Assembly: GCA_023213395.1 (NCBI GenBank)
Contig: CM041465.1
Coordinates: 240,319,741 to 240,383,740 of the forward strand
From: Cycas panzhihuaensis
Taxonomy: Eukaryota > Cycadophyta
Direction of reading: 5' to 3'
DNA length: 64,000 nucleotides
Each line of letters starts with the position of its first letter. Position 1 is the stretch's first letter. The position numbers were made by a program, and so were the translations under genes. The notes beneath the pieces are model-generated. The model saw nothing but the letters and a program-made list of their open reading frames with translations. It was not told the origin of the DNA and did no database searches. Positions 1-10,096 of the stretch are shown here, piece after piece.

Positions 1-222
1 GACACTTGTCACATTTTTCACTATAACTTTTGCAATTTTTATCAGATTTCATTTCCGTCAGCTTCATTGGGAAGCTGACTCATTTCTCTTCACTGTGATA
101 TATTTTTTCATATATTTTGACATATTTTGCTTATATTTCAAATCAGCTAAAGTTGAGGTATTTTATTGGCCTAAATCTGTTTTTTTTTACACCTGTTTAA
201 TATATTCTTTCAAAATTTAATT
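1..222. other. AT-rich flank with a small hairpin
   Basis: This stretch is AT-rich and holds no coding sequence I can recognise. A perfect 9-bp inverted repeat (57-65 GTCAGCTTC, 71-79 GAAGCTGAC, loop of 5) stands out but is too short to assign. The stretch could be host DNA, or leader of the copia element whose 5' LTR would then lie left of the window. Confidence 0.4.
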
Positions 223-223
223 A

Positions 224-859
224 TGTCCTTCAAACAAATATAATATGCCTTTGAAAAGAAATACAATTTTCCTTTTATAAGTGCAAGAAGAATGATATTT
301 TCCAATAATGAAGAAGAACTTTGATACACTTTTAAAGTAAAACAATAAAAAGGAAGTAATGACGCTCAAAAACTTTTCACTTATGCAAGATTTAAAAATA
401 AACTTTTAAGAATAGATAGTTTTCAAACAGATGCCAATTTCTCAAATGAATAATAAATCTTCAATGTAAAAAAACTTCTTTTAAGAACAACTTTTACATA
501 TTTCCTTGTTTACTCAAGTTTCTGCTTGATCTTTCTACAAGCACTTTACATTATTTTGAACAAGCACTTGTTTATAAGGCAATACATAAAAGTTGTTCTT
601 AAAAGAAGTTTTTTTACATTGAAGATTTATTATTCATTTGAGAAATTGGCATCTGTTTGAAAACTATCTATTCTCAAAAGTTTATTTTTAAATCTTGCAT
701 AAGTGAAAAGTTTTTGAGCATCATTACTTCCTTTTTATTGTTTTACTTTAAAAGTGTATCAAAGTTCTTCTTCATTATTGGAAAATATCATCCTTCTTGC
801 ACTTATAAAAGGAAAATTGTATTTCTTTTCAAAGGCATATTATATTTGTTTGAAGGACA
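224..859. repeat. Long foldback (inverted repeat), possible MITE
   Basis: Two arms of about 275 bp (about 224-498 and 587-859) are reverse complements of each other, with only about three mismatches found by eye. The spacer is about 88 bp. The outer ends read TGTCCTTCAAAC and its complement, and both sides are flanked by TTA (221-223 and 860-862). A 3-bp TTA target duplication would fit a PIF/Harbinger-type MITE, but AT-rich flanks make a chance match likely. Transcription across it would give a near-perfect 275-bp RNA hairpin. There is no transposase inside. The foldback itself is directly visible; the class is inference. Confidence 0.85.
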
Positions 860-862
860 TTA

Positions 863-1569
863 TTTTTTTGAAAAAAAACAAAAAGAGTTTTTTGTAAAAA
901 TTTTCATTTCATCTTGCTTAGAGCATTTTTTTCTGTTATCAAAAGAAATTTTCTTTTTCTAAGCAAGACCACATTGCTAAATAGATTAGTTTTCACATTA
1001 AATAAGATAAATCCCGAATTGAACCACACTTTTTCTAACCTTGCAAGGGGAGCAGTTAGGACCCACGGTTACAACCACTTTGCAAGACACGGCCTACTCA
1101 TATTGGATGAGGACCATTAGCTATCGTGTGTATACGGTGGCGGTGAGGTGCGTAACCTTTTCTTTTTATGGTGTTTGGAGACCAAGGCTAGACCCGGAGG
1201 GTGAGTGCCTTTGGTTCGAGAACCTTCACCGCTAGATCCGTTAGCATAAATCCGTAGCAGTGGACCAACAATTGTGGGGGTGTCAAAGCCTTCTTAGCGA
1301 CCCATGTAATCGAGGTATATAGAGCCTAGCCAAGACGTATAAAGGGTCCCTGCTTTGCCATCCGTAGGCGGTGCGCCATCGATGTAATAGCAATCAAGGT
1401 TACCCTGTGAGAAACATAAACTTAGAGCCTAGTAGCCTTTCTAGGTCCTAGTTCATTTGTTCAAACTTTTGAAAACCTTGGGATATATATATTTGGAAAT
1501 AATTTCTTTCATTTAAGTTCTCTTAATTTTTTTTACATTCAAATATTTTTGTTGCAACTTTCATTTAAA
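863..1569 (+). other. Probable 5' untranslated leader of the copia element; no 5' LTR found
   Basis: There is no convincing ORF. The left part is AT-rich and contains a perfect 10-bp inverted repeat (913-922 with 958-967). From about 1040 to 1440 the composition is more GC-rich, as in retroelement leaders, followed by a T-rich run up to the gag ATG at 1570. I searched for the start (TGTTGGGAATAAT) and end (CCGGCTCCATCA) of the 3' LTR and for a tRNA-Met primer site (TGGTATCAGAGC) and found none. The 5' LTR is therefore either left of the window or lost. Confidence 0.4.
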
Positions 1570-2706
1570 ATGACGTCTAGTTTTGGGAATATGATTATTC
1601 CTAAATTTGATGGAAATAATTTTCTTAACTGGAGTAGGAGGATGAGGCCCATCCTCATAGCAAATGAAATGTGGGATATAGTGAGAAATGGTTACAATGA
1701 CTTAGGATCAAATCCAACTGATACTGAAAAAGCTACATACAAAGAAAATATCAAAAAAGATAATGAAGCCTTAGCCCTTATTTTTTGCGCTTTGGAAGAT
1801 CATGTTTTCCCACGAGTTAGTGAATCCATTAAGTCCAAAGAGGCTTGGGATACTTTACAGCTTATATATGAAGGGGCCGCGTCCTCTAAACTACAAAACT
1901 TAAGAAGTAAGTTCGAAAATTTACGTATGATGCCTCATGAATCAATAACTGAATTTATGACCAAGATTCAAGATATAGTTAACCAAATGAGGTCCCTTGG
2001 GGACACCCTAACCGAACAAAGAGTTGTTGAACGGATCCTTCGATGTGTAGGAGTCGTTAGACGCTTCGAGATGGTAGCTACAAGTATTAGTGTATCTAAA
2101 GACCTAAGTACCCTCAAAATAGAACAACTTACTGCTATGCTCATGTCCATAGAAGAGCAACAAGCTGCCAATGAAACTTTAGAACATGCCTTTGCTACAA
2201 AGGCCAACATTCCATCTAATCCTCAAGATGGCACTTCAAAACAAAATGAATCTCCTCTAAGGCGAAAAGATGAAAACCCTAGAAATGAACCTAGACAAAA
2301 TCCTCCACGATACCAAGCTCCTCATAATAGACAAGGACGACCCCCATAACATGAAAACTCTCCAAGACATTCGAACACTCAAAGAAACCCTAACCAACGA
2401 AGACAAGTTGAAAATCATTCTTGTTGTCCACATTGTCATGGGAACCCACAACCTTCTAGAACACCTCAACACTATCGTGACCAACCAAGAAATAATCATA
2501 CTCAATTCTATGAGGAAAGGGGGAGACCTTTCAACCTTGATCGCTCTCCACCAAGGAATCAAAATCTTCGTTATGGAAAAAGAGATCAACTATATTGCAC
2601 TTATTGTCATAGAAATGGTCACACTGAAGATAAGTGTTTTTCCAAACATGGACCACCCTCTGGAGGACATGTGTCAAATACATCAGAATCTAAAATCAAC
2701 AATAGG
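1570..2706 (+). pseudogene. gag: Copia Gag (capsid and nucleocapsid), one nonsense codon
   Basis: The structural polyprotein of a copia element packages element RNA into cytoplasmic virus-like particles. I take the second Met (1570, MTSSFGN) as start because it is followed at once by the copia Gag signature PKFDGNNFLNW (residues about 10-20). A UBN2-type capsid region follows, then a basic Pro/Asn/Arg-rich tail and one CCHC zinc knuckle, YCTYCHRNGHTEDKC, near 2595-2640. The frame is uninterrupted except for TAA at 2347-2349, where Gln (CAA) is likely. The same frame continues into protease, so Gag and protease were one polyprotein. Confidence 0.9.
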
Positions 2707-2985
2707 TTATTTCTATCTAGTTTTTCAAATCAGGAAGAAGAGGACGATAGTTGGTACATTGATTCCGGTTGTTCCACCCACATGACCCATAAAGAACAAT
2801 TATTTCAAACTTTGGATACAAATAAGAAAGGGTCTATTATGTTTGGAGACAACACTTCTCACAAATCGATTGGAAAAGGTAACATTGCCTTATTGACTGA
2901 TAGTGGTGAATACAAATATTTAAATGATGTTTTATACGTCCCCGCTTTAAGGAAAAACTTACTACTATCAGTGGGATGATGATGG
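2707..2985 (+). pseudogene. pol: Copia aspartic protease
   Basis: A retropepsin-like domain that would cleave the Gag-Pol polyprotein. The catalytic triplet D-S-G lies in SWYIDSGCSTHMT (DSG codons at 2761-2769), typical of copia elements, and the domain ends in LRKNLLLSVG. It is in frame with Gag. The frame breaks at 2977 (tandem TGA TGA); the continuation MMGQDYKVIFDNGE sits in another frame, indicating a small indel near 2975. Confidence 0.88.
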
Positions 2986-4340
2986 GACAAGACTATAAAG
3001 TAATTTTTGACAACGGTGAATGTGTCATCAAAGACAAACGAAAAAATGAAGCTATTGTTGCTAGGGGTATCATGACTAAAGATCGTTTATTTAAACTTAC
3101 TATCACCCCCTCAGAAACATATGCCCTTAGAACCACAACTACTATGGATAGTGACCTATGGCATCGACATTTCGGTCACCTTAATTATACCAGTTTAGCC
3201 CTTATGAAAAGATTAGATATGGTTAATGGCTTATCCCCTATTGATGTTAACAAAGAGTTGTGTGAGGGATGCCTTCTTGGAAAACATCATAGAGAAAGTT
3301 TTCCAGACTTTAGCCATCGGGCATCTGCCCCTCTTCAACTCATCTACATAGATATTTGTGGCCCAATGGCCACTCCCTCATAGCGGTGCCAAATATTTCC
3401 TTACATTTATTGATGACTTTACAAGAAAGACTTGGGTGTTCTTTCTCAAATACAAATCTGATGCTTTCGACCACTTTGTTGACTTCAAAACCTTTGTTGA
3501 GCGACAAAGTGGATATCATATCCTCTCCTTAAGATTAGATAATAGGGGAGAATTTACCTCTAATATCTTCAAGGATTACTGTATCCAACATGGGATCAGG
3601 CGACAACATACCAACCCCTACACCCCACAACAAAATAGTGTAGCTGAAAGGAAAAATAGAACTATCGTAGAAATGGCACGTTGTATGCTTAAAGATAAAA
3701 ACTTAGGCCATGAATTTTGGGTCAAGCAGTCCATTCCATGATCTACTTACTTAATCGATGTTCCACAAAAGTCGTTAGGGGGAAGACACCAGAAGAAGCA
3801 TGGACAGGTTATAAACCTAGTATCCGTCACCTTAAGGTATTTGGCTGTTTAGCCTATGCCCACATCCAAAGAAGAACCAAATTAGATGATCATAGTGTAA
3901 AATGTATCTTTATTGGATATAGTGAATCATCAAAATCTTACAAAGTTTATGATCCCAAATCTCGAAAAGTTATACTGAGTAGGGATGTCAAATTTCAAGA
4001 AGACACCTACTATCAAAATAATCACGAACAACAAAAAGACATTACCATTAAGTTTAATGCACCAAATACATCCAAATATGTGCCTCCTATGTGGAGAAAC
4101 TCTCTAGAAACTACTAGGGAAACAACATCACCTCAACCACCATCACAACCCCTACCCAAATGGGTTCAACGCAATCATGACTTAGGATATATATTAGATA
4201 ACAATCGAAGATCTACACGTTCACACAAAGTTAACTTTGCTCTAATGAGTAAGTTACTTGAAAGTCATGAGCCTCAAACCTTTGGTGAGGCTAATCAACA
4301 TGAGTCCGCAAAAGCCATGCAAGAGGAATATAAATCTATC
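2986..4340 (+). pseudogene. pol: Copia integrase, frameshifted
   Basis: The integrase inserts the DNA copy into chromosomes. The N-terminal HHCC zinc finger is visible (LWHRHFGHLNY ... CEGCLLGKH, about 3157-3285). The catalytic core follows: D in FIDDFTR (about 3410), D in RLDNRGEF (about 3540; family consensus SDNGGEF, so two residues beside the Asp have drifted), and E in QNSVAERKNRT (about 3650). The C-terminal motif VFGCLAYAH is at about 3835. Frame changes near 3380 and 3717 disrupt the protein. Position before RT is the hallmark of copia. Confidence 0.9.
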
Positions 4341-5110
4341 GTTAAAATGACACTTGGAAACTTGTAGACTTACCACCAAGAAAGAAAGCCATTGGAACCA
4401 AATGGGTTTATAAGACTAAGTTCCATTCTGATGGATCAATTGATAAATATAAAGCTCGTTTAGTTGCCAAAGGATATGCCCAAAGAGAAGGCATAGACTA
4501 TACTGAAACATTTGCCCCAGTTGCTAGAATGAAATCAGTTCGCATGATAATAAGTTTAGCCGCTCAAATGGGTTGGCCTATTTATCAAATGGACGTAAAA
4601 AGTGCTTTTTTAAATGGTTATATCCAAGAAGATATCTATGTCTCTCAACCCCTCGGTTTTGAAGTCAGGGGGGAAGAAAACAAAGTGTATAAGTTAAAGA
4701 AAGCATTATATGGTCTAAAACAAGCACCTAGGGCTTGGTATTCCCGTATAGACACATATCTTAAAGATCAAGGGTTTGAAAGATCTCAAGCAGATCCAAA
4801 CCTATACACCAAAATTAAAGGAAATTCGATATTGATCGTAGGACTTTATGTAGACGACTTAATTTATACCGGAAATGACTCCAAACTTTTAAGTTAATTT
4901 AAAGAAGCTATGTGTAAGGAATTCGAAATGACAGACTTAGGTCTTATGCACTACTTCCTAGGATTGGAAGTGTGGCAAGATAAACAAGGAATATTTATAT
5001 CTCAACGTAAATATATATTAGACCTTCTACAAAGATTTAATACGACAAACTGTAAACCATTGTCAATACCAGCAGAAATTAGAATTAAACTCTCTAAGAC
5101 AGATGACTCA
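4341..5110 (+). pseudogene. pol: Copia reverse transcriptase
   Basis: An RVT_2-type RT that would copy element RNA into DNA. Motifs in order: [50 protein letters not shown] (about 4590), [12 protein letters not shown] (about 4710) and the catalytic YVDD (codons 4847-4858). A nonsense TAA at 4895-4897 interrupts the frame, which resumes with FKEAMCKEFEMTDLGLMHYFLGLEV. A frameshift near 4345 separates this domain from the integrase tail. Confidence 0.93.
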
Positions 5111-5790
5111 ACTTCAGTTGATCCTATTCACTATAGACAACTGATTGGTAGCCTACTTTATTTAACCTCTACTCGACCTGATATAACATATTCCGTAAGT
5201 GTTGTATCTAGATTTATGCAGGATCCAAAGACATCTCACTGGCAAGCTTCTAAAAGAATCCTCAGATATCTTAAAGGGACTTCAGACTTTGGACTATACT
5301 ACAAACCTACATCCGAGTTTCAGTTAACTGGTTATACAAATTCAGATTGGGCTGGTGATATTGATGATAGAAAATCTACTTCTGGTTATGCATTTAGTAT
5401 GGGATCAGCAGCAGTAGCTTGGAGTACAAAGAAACAAAATACCGTTTCCTTATCCACAGCCGAAGCAGAATATAAAGCCGCAGTATTAGGAGCCTGTGAA
5501 TCAATCTCGTTAAGAAGACTCTTACAGGACTTTCAAATTAAACAGTAAGGCCCCGCTAGAATTTGGTGTGACAATCAGAGCGCTATTCAAATGACAAAAA
5601 ATCCAGTATTCCACGGCAGAACAAAGCACATTGAAACTCAATACCACTTTATTCGGGAACTTGTACAAGCAGAAGAGATAGAGTTGACTTATTGTAGCAC
5701 CGAAGATCAAACAGTGGATATTTTTACAAAGGCCTTGGGAAAAATCAAGTTTGAGAAGTTTAGAGATGATTTAGGAGTCATACACATTGG
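5111..5790 (+). pseudogene. pol: Copia RNase H domain
   Basis: The RNase H domain would remove the RNA template during reverse transcription. Visible are the connection YRQLIGSLLYLTSTRPDITY, then YTNSDWAGDIDDRKSTSGY (first catalytic Asp, about 5335), LSTAEAEYKA (Glu, about 5455), WCDNQSAI (Asp, about 5565) and RTKHIETQYHFIRE, ending in DIFTKALGKIKFEKFRDDLG. One nonsense TAA lies at 5546-5548 between KQ and GPARIW. The reading frame is the same as that of RT. Coding ends just before the purine tract and 3' LTR. Confidence 0.92.
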
Positions 5791-5805
5791 GCTTATGGGG
5801 GAGAA

Positions 5806-6142
5806 TGTTGGGAATAATACCAATGTTCATGCACTAGAGCGCTTAGGGCCCCTCAAAGCCACCTTTGAGGGCCCCTAGGGCACCTTGAGCCGTTCAAAAG
5901 CCGCCCGGACCGACCACTCACGTGAGGTACGTATCACCGTTATTTATTTTTTATATTTTTTCAAACTAACCTTAATTGTTGTGCAGCTAGGGTGATGGCA
6001 CCCGACGCCTCCCCGAATTCTCTATATAAGGGTTGGGAATACCTCCCTGGTGTTTTATTAACACCGCCACTCTTTCAGAAATTGCCGTTGTACTCAAGAT
6101 GAAAGCGTCATGATGTCCTGCTCTGCTCCTCCGGCTCCATCA
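5806..6142 (+). repeat. Copia 3' LTR (337 bp) with preceding polypurine tract
   Basis: The LTR begins TGTTGGGAATAAT directly after a purine-rich tract (TATGGGGGAGAA, about 5794-5805), the typical copia plus-strand primer, and ends with CA at 6141-6142. Inside, a TATA box (TCTATATAAG, 6021-6030) sits about 110 bp before the end, fitting the LTR promoter and short R-U5. The right border is set by comparison with the paralogous gypsy LTR: homology to 17274 onward starts exactly at 6143. Confidence 0.85.
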
Positions 6143-8224
6143 TAGTGCGGTTGGAGTGTTGCGACCTTTAATTCTTTGCGTGTTCTCCCGCTTGAACTTG
6201 TCATGTAAGTGAGAGACTAGCCAATGACAGTTGCCATAAGCAGTCAAGGGGCTATCTTACCTTCCCTAAACATGGAAAAAAAAAAAAAAAACAAAGCAAA
6301 GCAAGGACAACAAAAAGGAAACAAAGAAATACTACCAACAAGAGGCTAACCTATCAATAAGTTTGCCTCGTGCGTATTTTCATTACCACAAAGCCTGCCA
6401 ATCACAACACGAGAGTTTCTCCCTCCTGGAAGAGGGGATGCTAAATATACCTACTATATGTATATGTAAATACAAAGAAATTGATAGAAAATCAAGTAAA
6501 AAATGTTTCACACTACTCCAAAACTCTAAATAAAACTGAAGCAAGCAGCAGCACCAAACGGTATCCAAAATGAAGGAGTTAGCCTTGGAATGGCCAACTC
6601 ACCCACAGATATCTCCACGTAGCCTCGAGGGAAGGAAAAATAAAGTATACTGACTGTATGGGATAATAAGCAAGAGAGGAAATAGACCAGTAGAATGATA
6701 TACAAGCACACCCTAGAGATGAGGTGCTATGAGCAGTAAATCATCTAGTTGGGATGGGATGAGGGTCACAAACTAACCGAGAAGGGTTTTAGGGCTTATA
6801 TAGTGCCCAAAACCAACAAGTGCAGGTTTGAAACCAGTATGGAAAGGGGTTGCCAATGTTGTCTCAGATCTAGAAATAGGCTCTCAAAATCCCTGGCCCA
6901 GCTCCAAGGGAGGCATTAGGTGAAAGAGGAAGGAAGGGAAGGGTTTGGAGCCTCGGGGAGGAGGTCAACAAGGGGGACTGACCCCTCATTTCTCCCTTCA
7001 CCCTTCCTTGTGTAACCCTCTTACACAACCACCTTGAAGTGGACTTGCAAGAAATGAGAGAGGGAGCACTATGAACTGAGAGCAATGGGTAAGCTCCTAT
7101 GAGGTGCAAAGCCAAGAGTAAAAAAATGGCTAGAATCTATTCATAAAAAAGAAGGGAAGAAACATGAAACTTGGAGCAACATTCAGGAGGTACTTTGCAG
7201 TAGGAAATCATAGCTTGTTCTTGCCAAAAATAGGAGAAGAAACATGTGGTTGACAGGCCTTCCAAGGTTGGGCTGAAGAGGAGGCAACCGTGAGAGCACA
7301 ACTGAGATCTTGGAACCTTGGAGCTTGCTTTGAAGACTTGCTATGAGTACTTCTTTCTCCACTGTGTAAACTTGCAAAGAGAGGGCCTGAGCTACTGGAG
7401 CAGGGCCTGAGATGCAGCAGATATCCCTATGGAAAGAGCACTAGAGCTAAAGAGTAGGTCTTCTGGCAGTCCTAGAGAGAGAGTTGTAGTAGTGCAATGA
7501 AAAAATAGATGAAGAAGAGACCCAAATTAGTTACTTTTTGGGTTTTATATTCCCCTTAACCCTGAATGAGCGTTTAGGATTACGGGGAGATGAGTTGGCG
7601 CGGTCGCCACGTGGTAGTTCGACGAAAAGAGTGCAAACTACTGCGACTATTTTAAAAAATAATTTTAAACAGTTGCACCATGGCAAACTTCATGGTACTG
7701 CGGTAAATATTGCGGTACCGCTAAATTTACAGTGGTGCATGCCTGTAAGCTAAAATTAGGATAGAAATGGGGCTTAAAGCCAAATAGTGGGTATGTTGAG
7801 GTTGGGCAAGCTAGGAATTCTTGCCCAGGTAGCCAAAAGAGAGGAACGAGTCTCAATGGAGGCTCCTATCATAGTTAGAAGGAGAATCAAAGTGGAGACA
7901 GGATGGTGTCGTGGACGAGACATAACCAACTAAGGTGCTCGAGGAGTTGTGGAGATGGTTTGGGTGGCTGAGTGCCATATGAGGTGCATGACTCACTGAG
8001 AAGTACGCCCATGGTGGGTCGTCATAGGCTGAATGGTGTGGGCAGGCACAAGCAATACGATCAAGTAAGAAAGTAATGCAGTCATGTAAATGATAGGCAA
8101 GCATGTGTCAAGTAATACACTAAGCAACCTTGGCCAAGCAAAAGTGAGGATGGGAGTGAAGAACATATACTTGAGCTTACCTGAGTCGACTCGTCCTAAA
8201 TCCATTCCTGGTAGTTGAGAAACA
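6143..8224 (-). repeat. Gypsy element 1, 3' LTR (truncated by copia insertion)
   Basis: Collinear with 17274-19368 over its whole length. On the minus strand it starts TGTTTCTCAACTACC at 8224 after a purine tract (complement of CTGCCCCCTTGCC, 8225-8237). A TATA box reads TATAAAACCC on the minus strand (about 7543-7551). A cluster of short GTAC-containing inverted repeats lies upstream of it (about 7670-7740). An A-rich run at about 6276-6292 is shared with the other LTR. The last ~550 bp of the LTR are missing at the copia junction (6143). Confidence 0.88.
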
Positions 8225-8584
8225 CTGCCCCCTTGCCAACAGAGCCTCACCACTCAAAAGCGTGGTATGATGGTGAATGTTGGCAACCAAAAACTGTTAA
8301 TAGTGCATACAGACACATATAAATAAATCATGAATAGCATATGGACTAAGGGTGTCAGTGAGTGTCATGGTGGAATGCATGGACAAGGGAGACGGAGATG
8401 AAGACAACATAGGGGCTACCTATATGTCATCTAAAAGTTGACCTATAAATGAAGAAAATGAAAGGGGGGAATTCACCTGGTGCTGAAATGCAATGAGTGA
8501 TGCGAGGGTACCCAATAGACTAAACAAGTAAACCAGAAGAAAGACGACCAGAGACTTGAGCAACGGGCTAGCCAAGCAAGTAAC

Positions 8585-9040
8585 TCAAAGGCAGTCACTA
8601 AGAAGAGGGAGGCGATGCTCAAGGATGAGATGAATGAGGCTATCTACCTTAGCATTGAGGGCCCGGGGAATATGACAAATATTGATGGACTGGAAGTAAG
8701 CTAGGAGAGATCTAGCAGTCGAAGCGAGGGTTCTTAGGTGAGGGCATTGCACCTGGTAAACCTGGGTGAGATGAGACACCACCACGTGAGAGTCGCAAAG
8801 TAAAATGATAGGTCCATGATGGAAATGAAGAGCATTAGTAAGGGATTCAATAATGACCGTGTACTTGGATTTATTATTGGTTGCCTTGAGGAGGAAGATC
8901 CTAGAGCGTAGGAAATCATGTCTAGAGGGGCTGCGAAGGATCCAAGTGGCAGCAGAAGGTCCAGGGTTACCGCAGCTTCCACTGTCAGTAAAAATGTAGA
9001 GGGACATGGGTGAATACAAAGTACTGGCAATAACAAACAA
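8585..9040 (-). pseudogene. Additional RNase H domain (aRNH-type), element 1
   Basis: An RNase H fold separate from the pol RNase H, located between the antisense gene and the 3' LTR. Minus-strand translation gives FTDSGSCGNPGPSA (catalytic Asp plus the GNPGP loop of RNase HI/archaeal-type enzymes), TNNKSKYTVIIESL (where the family has Glu-Tyr; the catalytic Glu is Lys here), LLCDSHVVV (second Asp) and the C-terminal PRALNAKVDSLIHL. Tat-lineage elements are known to carry such a second RNase H. With the Glu lost this copy should be inactive. About 360 bp between it and the LTR hold nothing recognisable. Confidence 0.82.
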
Positions 9041-9528
9041 TAATGGAGCAAAAGAGAGGCTTGAACAGTGAGCAATAAGTGGCCGTTAAGGGTAGGAGGA
9101 CCTAGTAATGAGGCTACCCAAAGACGAGAGCAAGCTATCCAATCACTGCCTAAGAGAAGGCAGAAAAAGGCACCCTGGGGTACCAAAGGTTGCTTTGGGA
9201 AGCGAAACATGCCCCTGGATGGGGGGAGCATTCCTCCGAGATCCTGTGAGTAGAAAAGAGTCATGAAATGGGTCCAAGACAACAAAACGATCCAAACAAG
9301 TATAAACTCGGGCATGCACGGGAGTGGCATGCAAAACAAGATGGAAGGGCCCTGCGAAAAGGTGCTATGATGAGGTGCCATAAATGCACTTACAAGAAAG
9401 AGCGAAAAGGGCACCAAAGAAGCGCAATGAGAGACAAGGCTAAAAGACAAAGGTGATCAAGGAAATGGGATGGTCCAGATGGCTATCACGAGAGCACAAA
9501 TGGAGACAGTGCTCGTCAAGGCCCCCGC
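9041..9528. other. Spacer between extra RNase H and antisense gene promoter, element 1
   Basis: No clear protein. On the minus strand the sequence is collinear with 33790-34312 of element 2, which also precedes the extra RNase H, so part of it may be an N-terminal extension or 5' leader of that domain. Open stretches exist but frames are not shared convincingly between the two copies. Confidence 0.4.
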
Positions 9529-9538
9529 CTATATAAGG
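9529..9538 (+). promoter_or_regulatory. TATA box of the antisense PMD-like gene, element 1
   Basis: CTATATAAGG on the plus strand, about 560 bp before the likely start codon of the antisense gene. The same box sits at the matching place in element 2 (33783-33793, minus) and, more degenerate, in element 3 (38404-38412). Conservation at the same place in three copies supports a promoter separate from the LTR. Confidence 0.6.
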
Positions 9539-10096
9539 AAATTCGATGGAAAACAGATTCTTTTTCACTGGCTCTTGAGAGAAACCAAAGCCATTTCCTT
9601 ACACAGCGAAGGACCACTTGACTATAGAGGCACGCAGAGGGAGATCAAACCATTGGATCAGAGCATAGAGATAGTCATCAAGACCATCAGAGTGAGAAGG
9701 TGACAGCTAGGCTGGATCCAGTGAGTGGATCCTATGAAACCCATCCCATTTCGAAGTTTTCATTTCAGTGCTTTTTTATGATTTTTATGTAGTTTTTGTG
9801 CCCCATATGGGCTAATAGTGACCTCTCGAAGTCTGAATTAGACCCAGAAAGAGGGGGGACCTGGGCACTAGATAGCCCTGGTCCTGGTGGGCCCCATGGG
9901 GGTCCACCCATAAGAATTTTTTTTTGCTTTTTTTTGGGCAGAAACCCCCCCTTTCAGGGGGTGCCATTTGCACCGTGGCAAAGATCGTGGTGCCGCAATC
10001 TTTACCATGGGGCCCCGATTGCCACAAGACCCGAGATAAACTCTGCAGTACCGTAGAGTTTATTGCAGTACGAAGGCTAACCTGCAGAAGAAAAAG
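9539..10096 (+). other. Leader of the antisense gene with GTAC inverted-repeat cluster, element 1
   Basis: Non-coding leader between TATA box and ATG. At about 9965-10075 it contains a run of short imperfect inverted repeats built on GGTACCG/CGGTACC-like and AAACTCTGCAGTACCGTAGAGTTT-like words. Similar clusters occur in elements 2, 3 and F at this place, and also inside the LTRs of the same elements. A role in regulation or RNA structure is inference. Confidence 0.5.

Larger units (their letters stand above)
1570..6142 (+). mobile_element. Degenerate Ty1/copia retrotransposon (gag-pol plus 3' LTR)
   Basis: The domain order Gag, protease, integrase, reverse transcriptase, RNase H defines Ty1/copia. 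All domains are present and in order, but the reading frame is broken by at least three nonsense codons (2347, 4895, 5546) and about four frameshifts (near 2975, 3380, 3717, 4345). The 3' LTR at 5806-6142 follows a purine tract. Directly to the right, sequence homologous to the inside of a gypsy LTR begins at 6143 (compare 17274), which shows that this copy inserted into that LTR. The 5' LTR and the left copy of the expected 5-bp target duplication (TAGTG at 6143-6147) are not visible. Confidence 0.9.

Noticed and set aside
657-1235. Three overlapping small plus-strand ORFs near the left end
   Set aside because: The first is in the foldback arm, the others in the copia leader; composition is not coding-like and no motif is present.
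8734-9450. 238-codon minus-strand ORF overlapping the extra RNase H
   Set aside because: The overlapping 8585-9040 frame carries clear RNase H motifs; this frame does not and is not kept in element 2.
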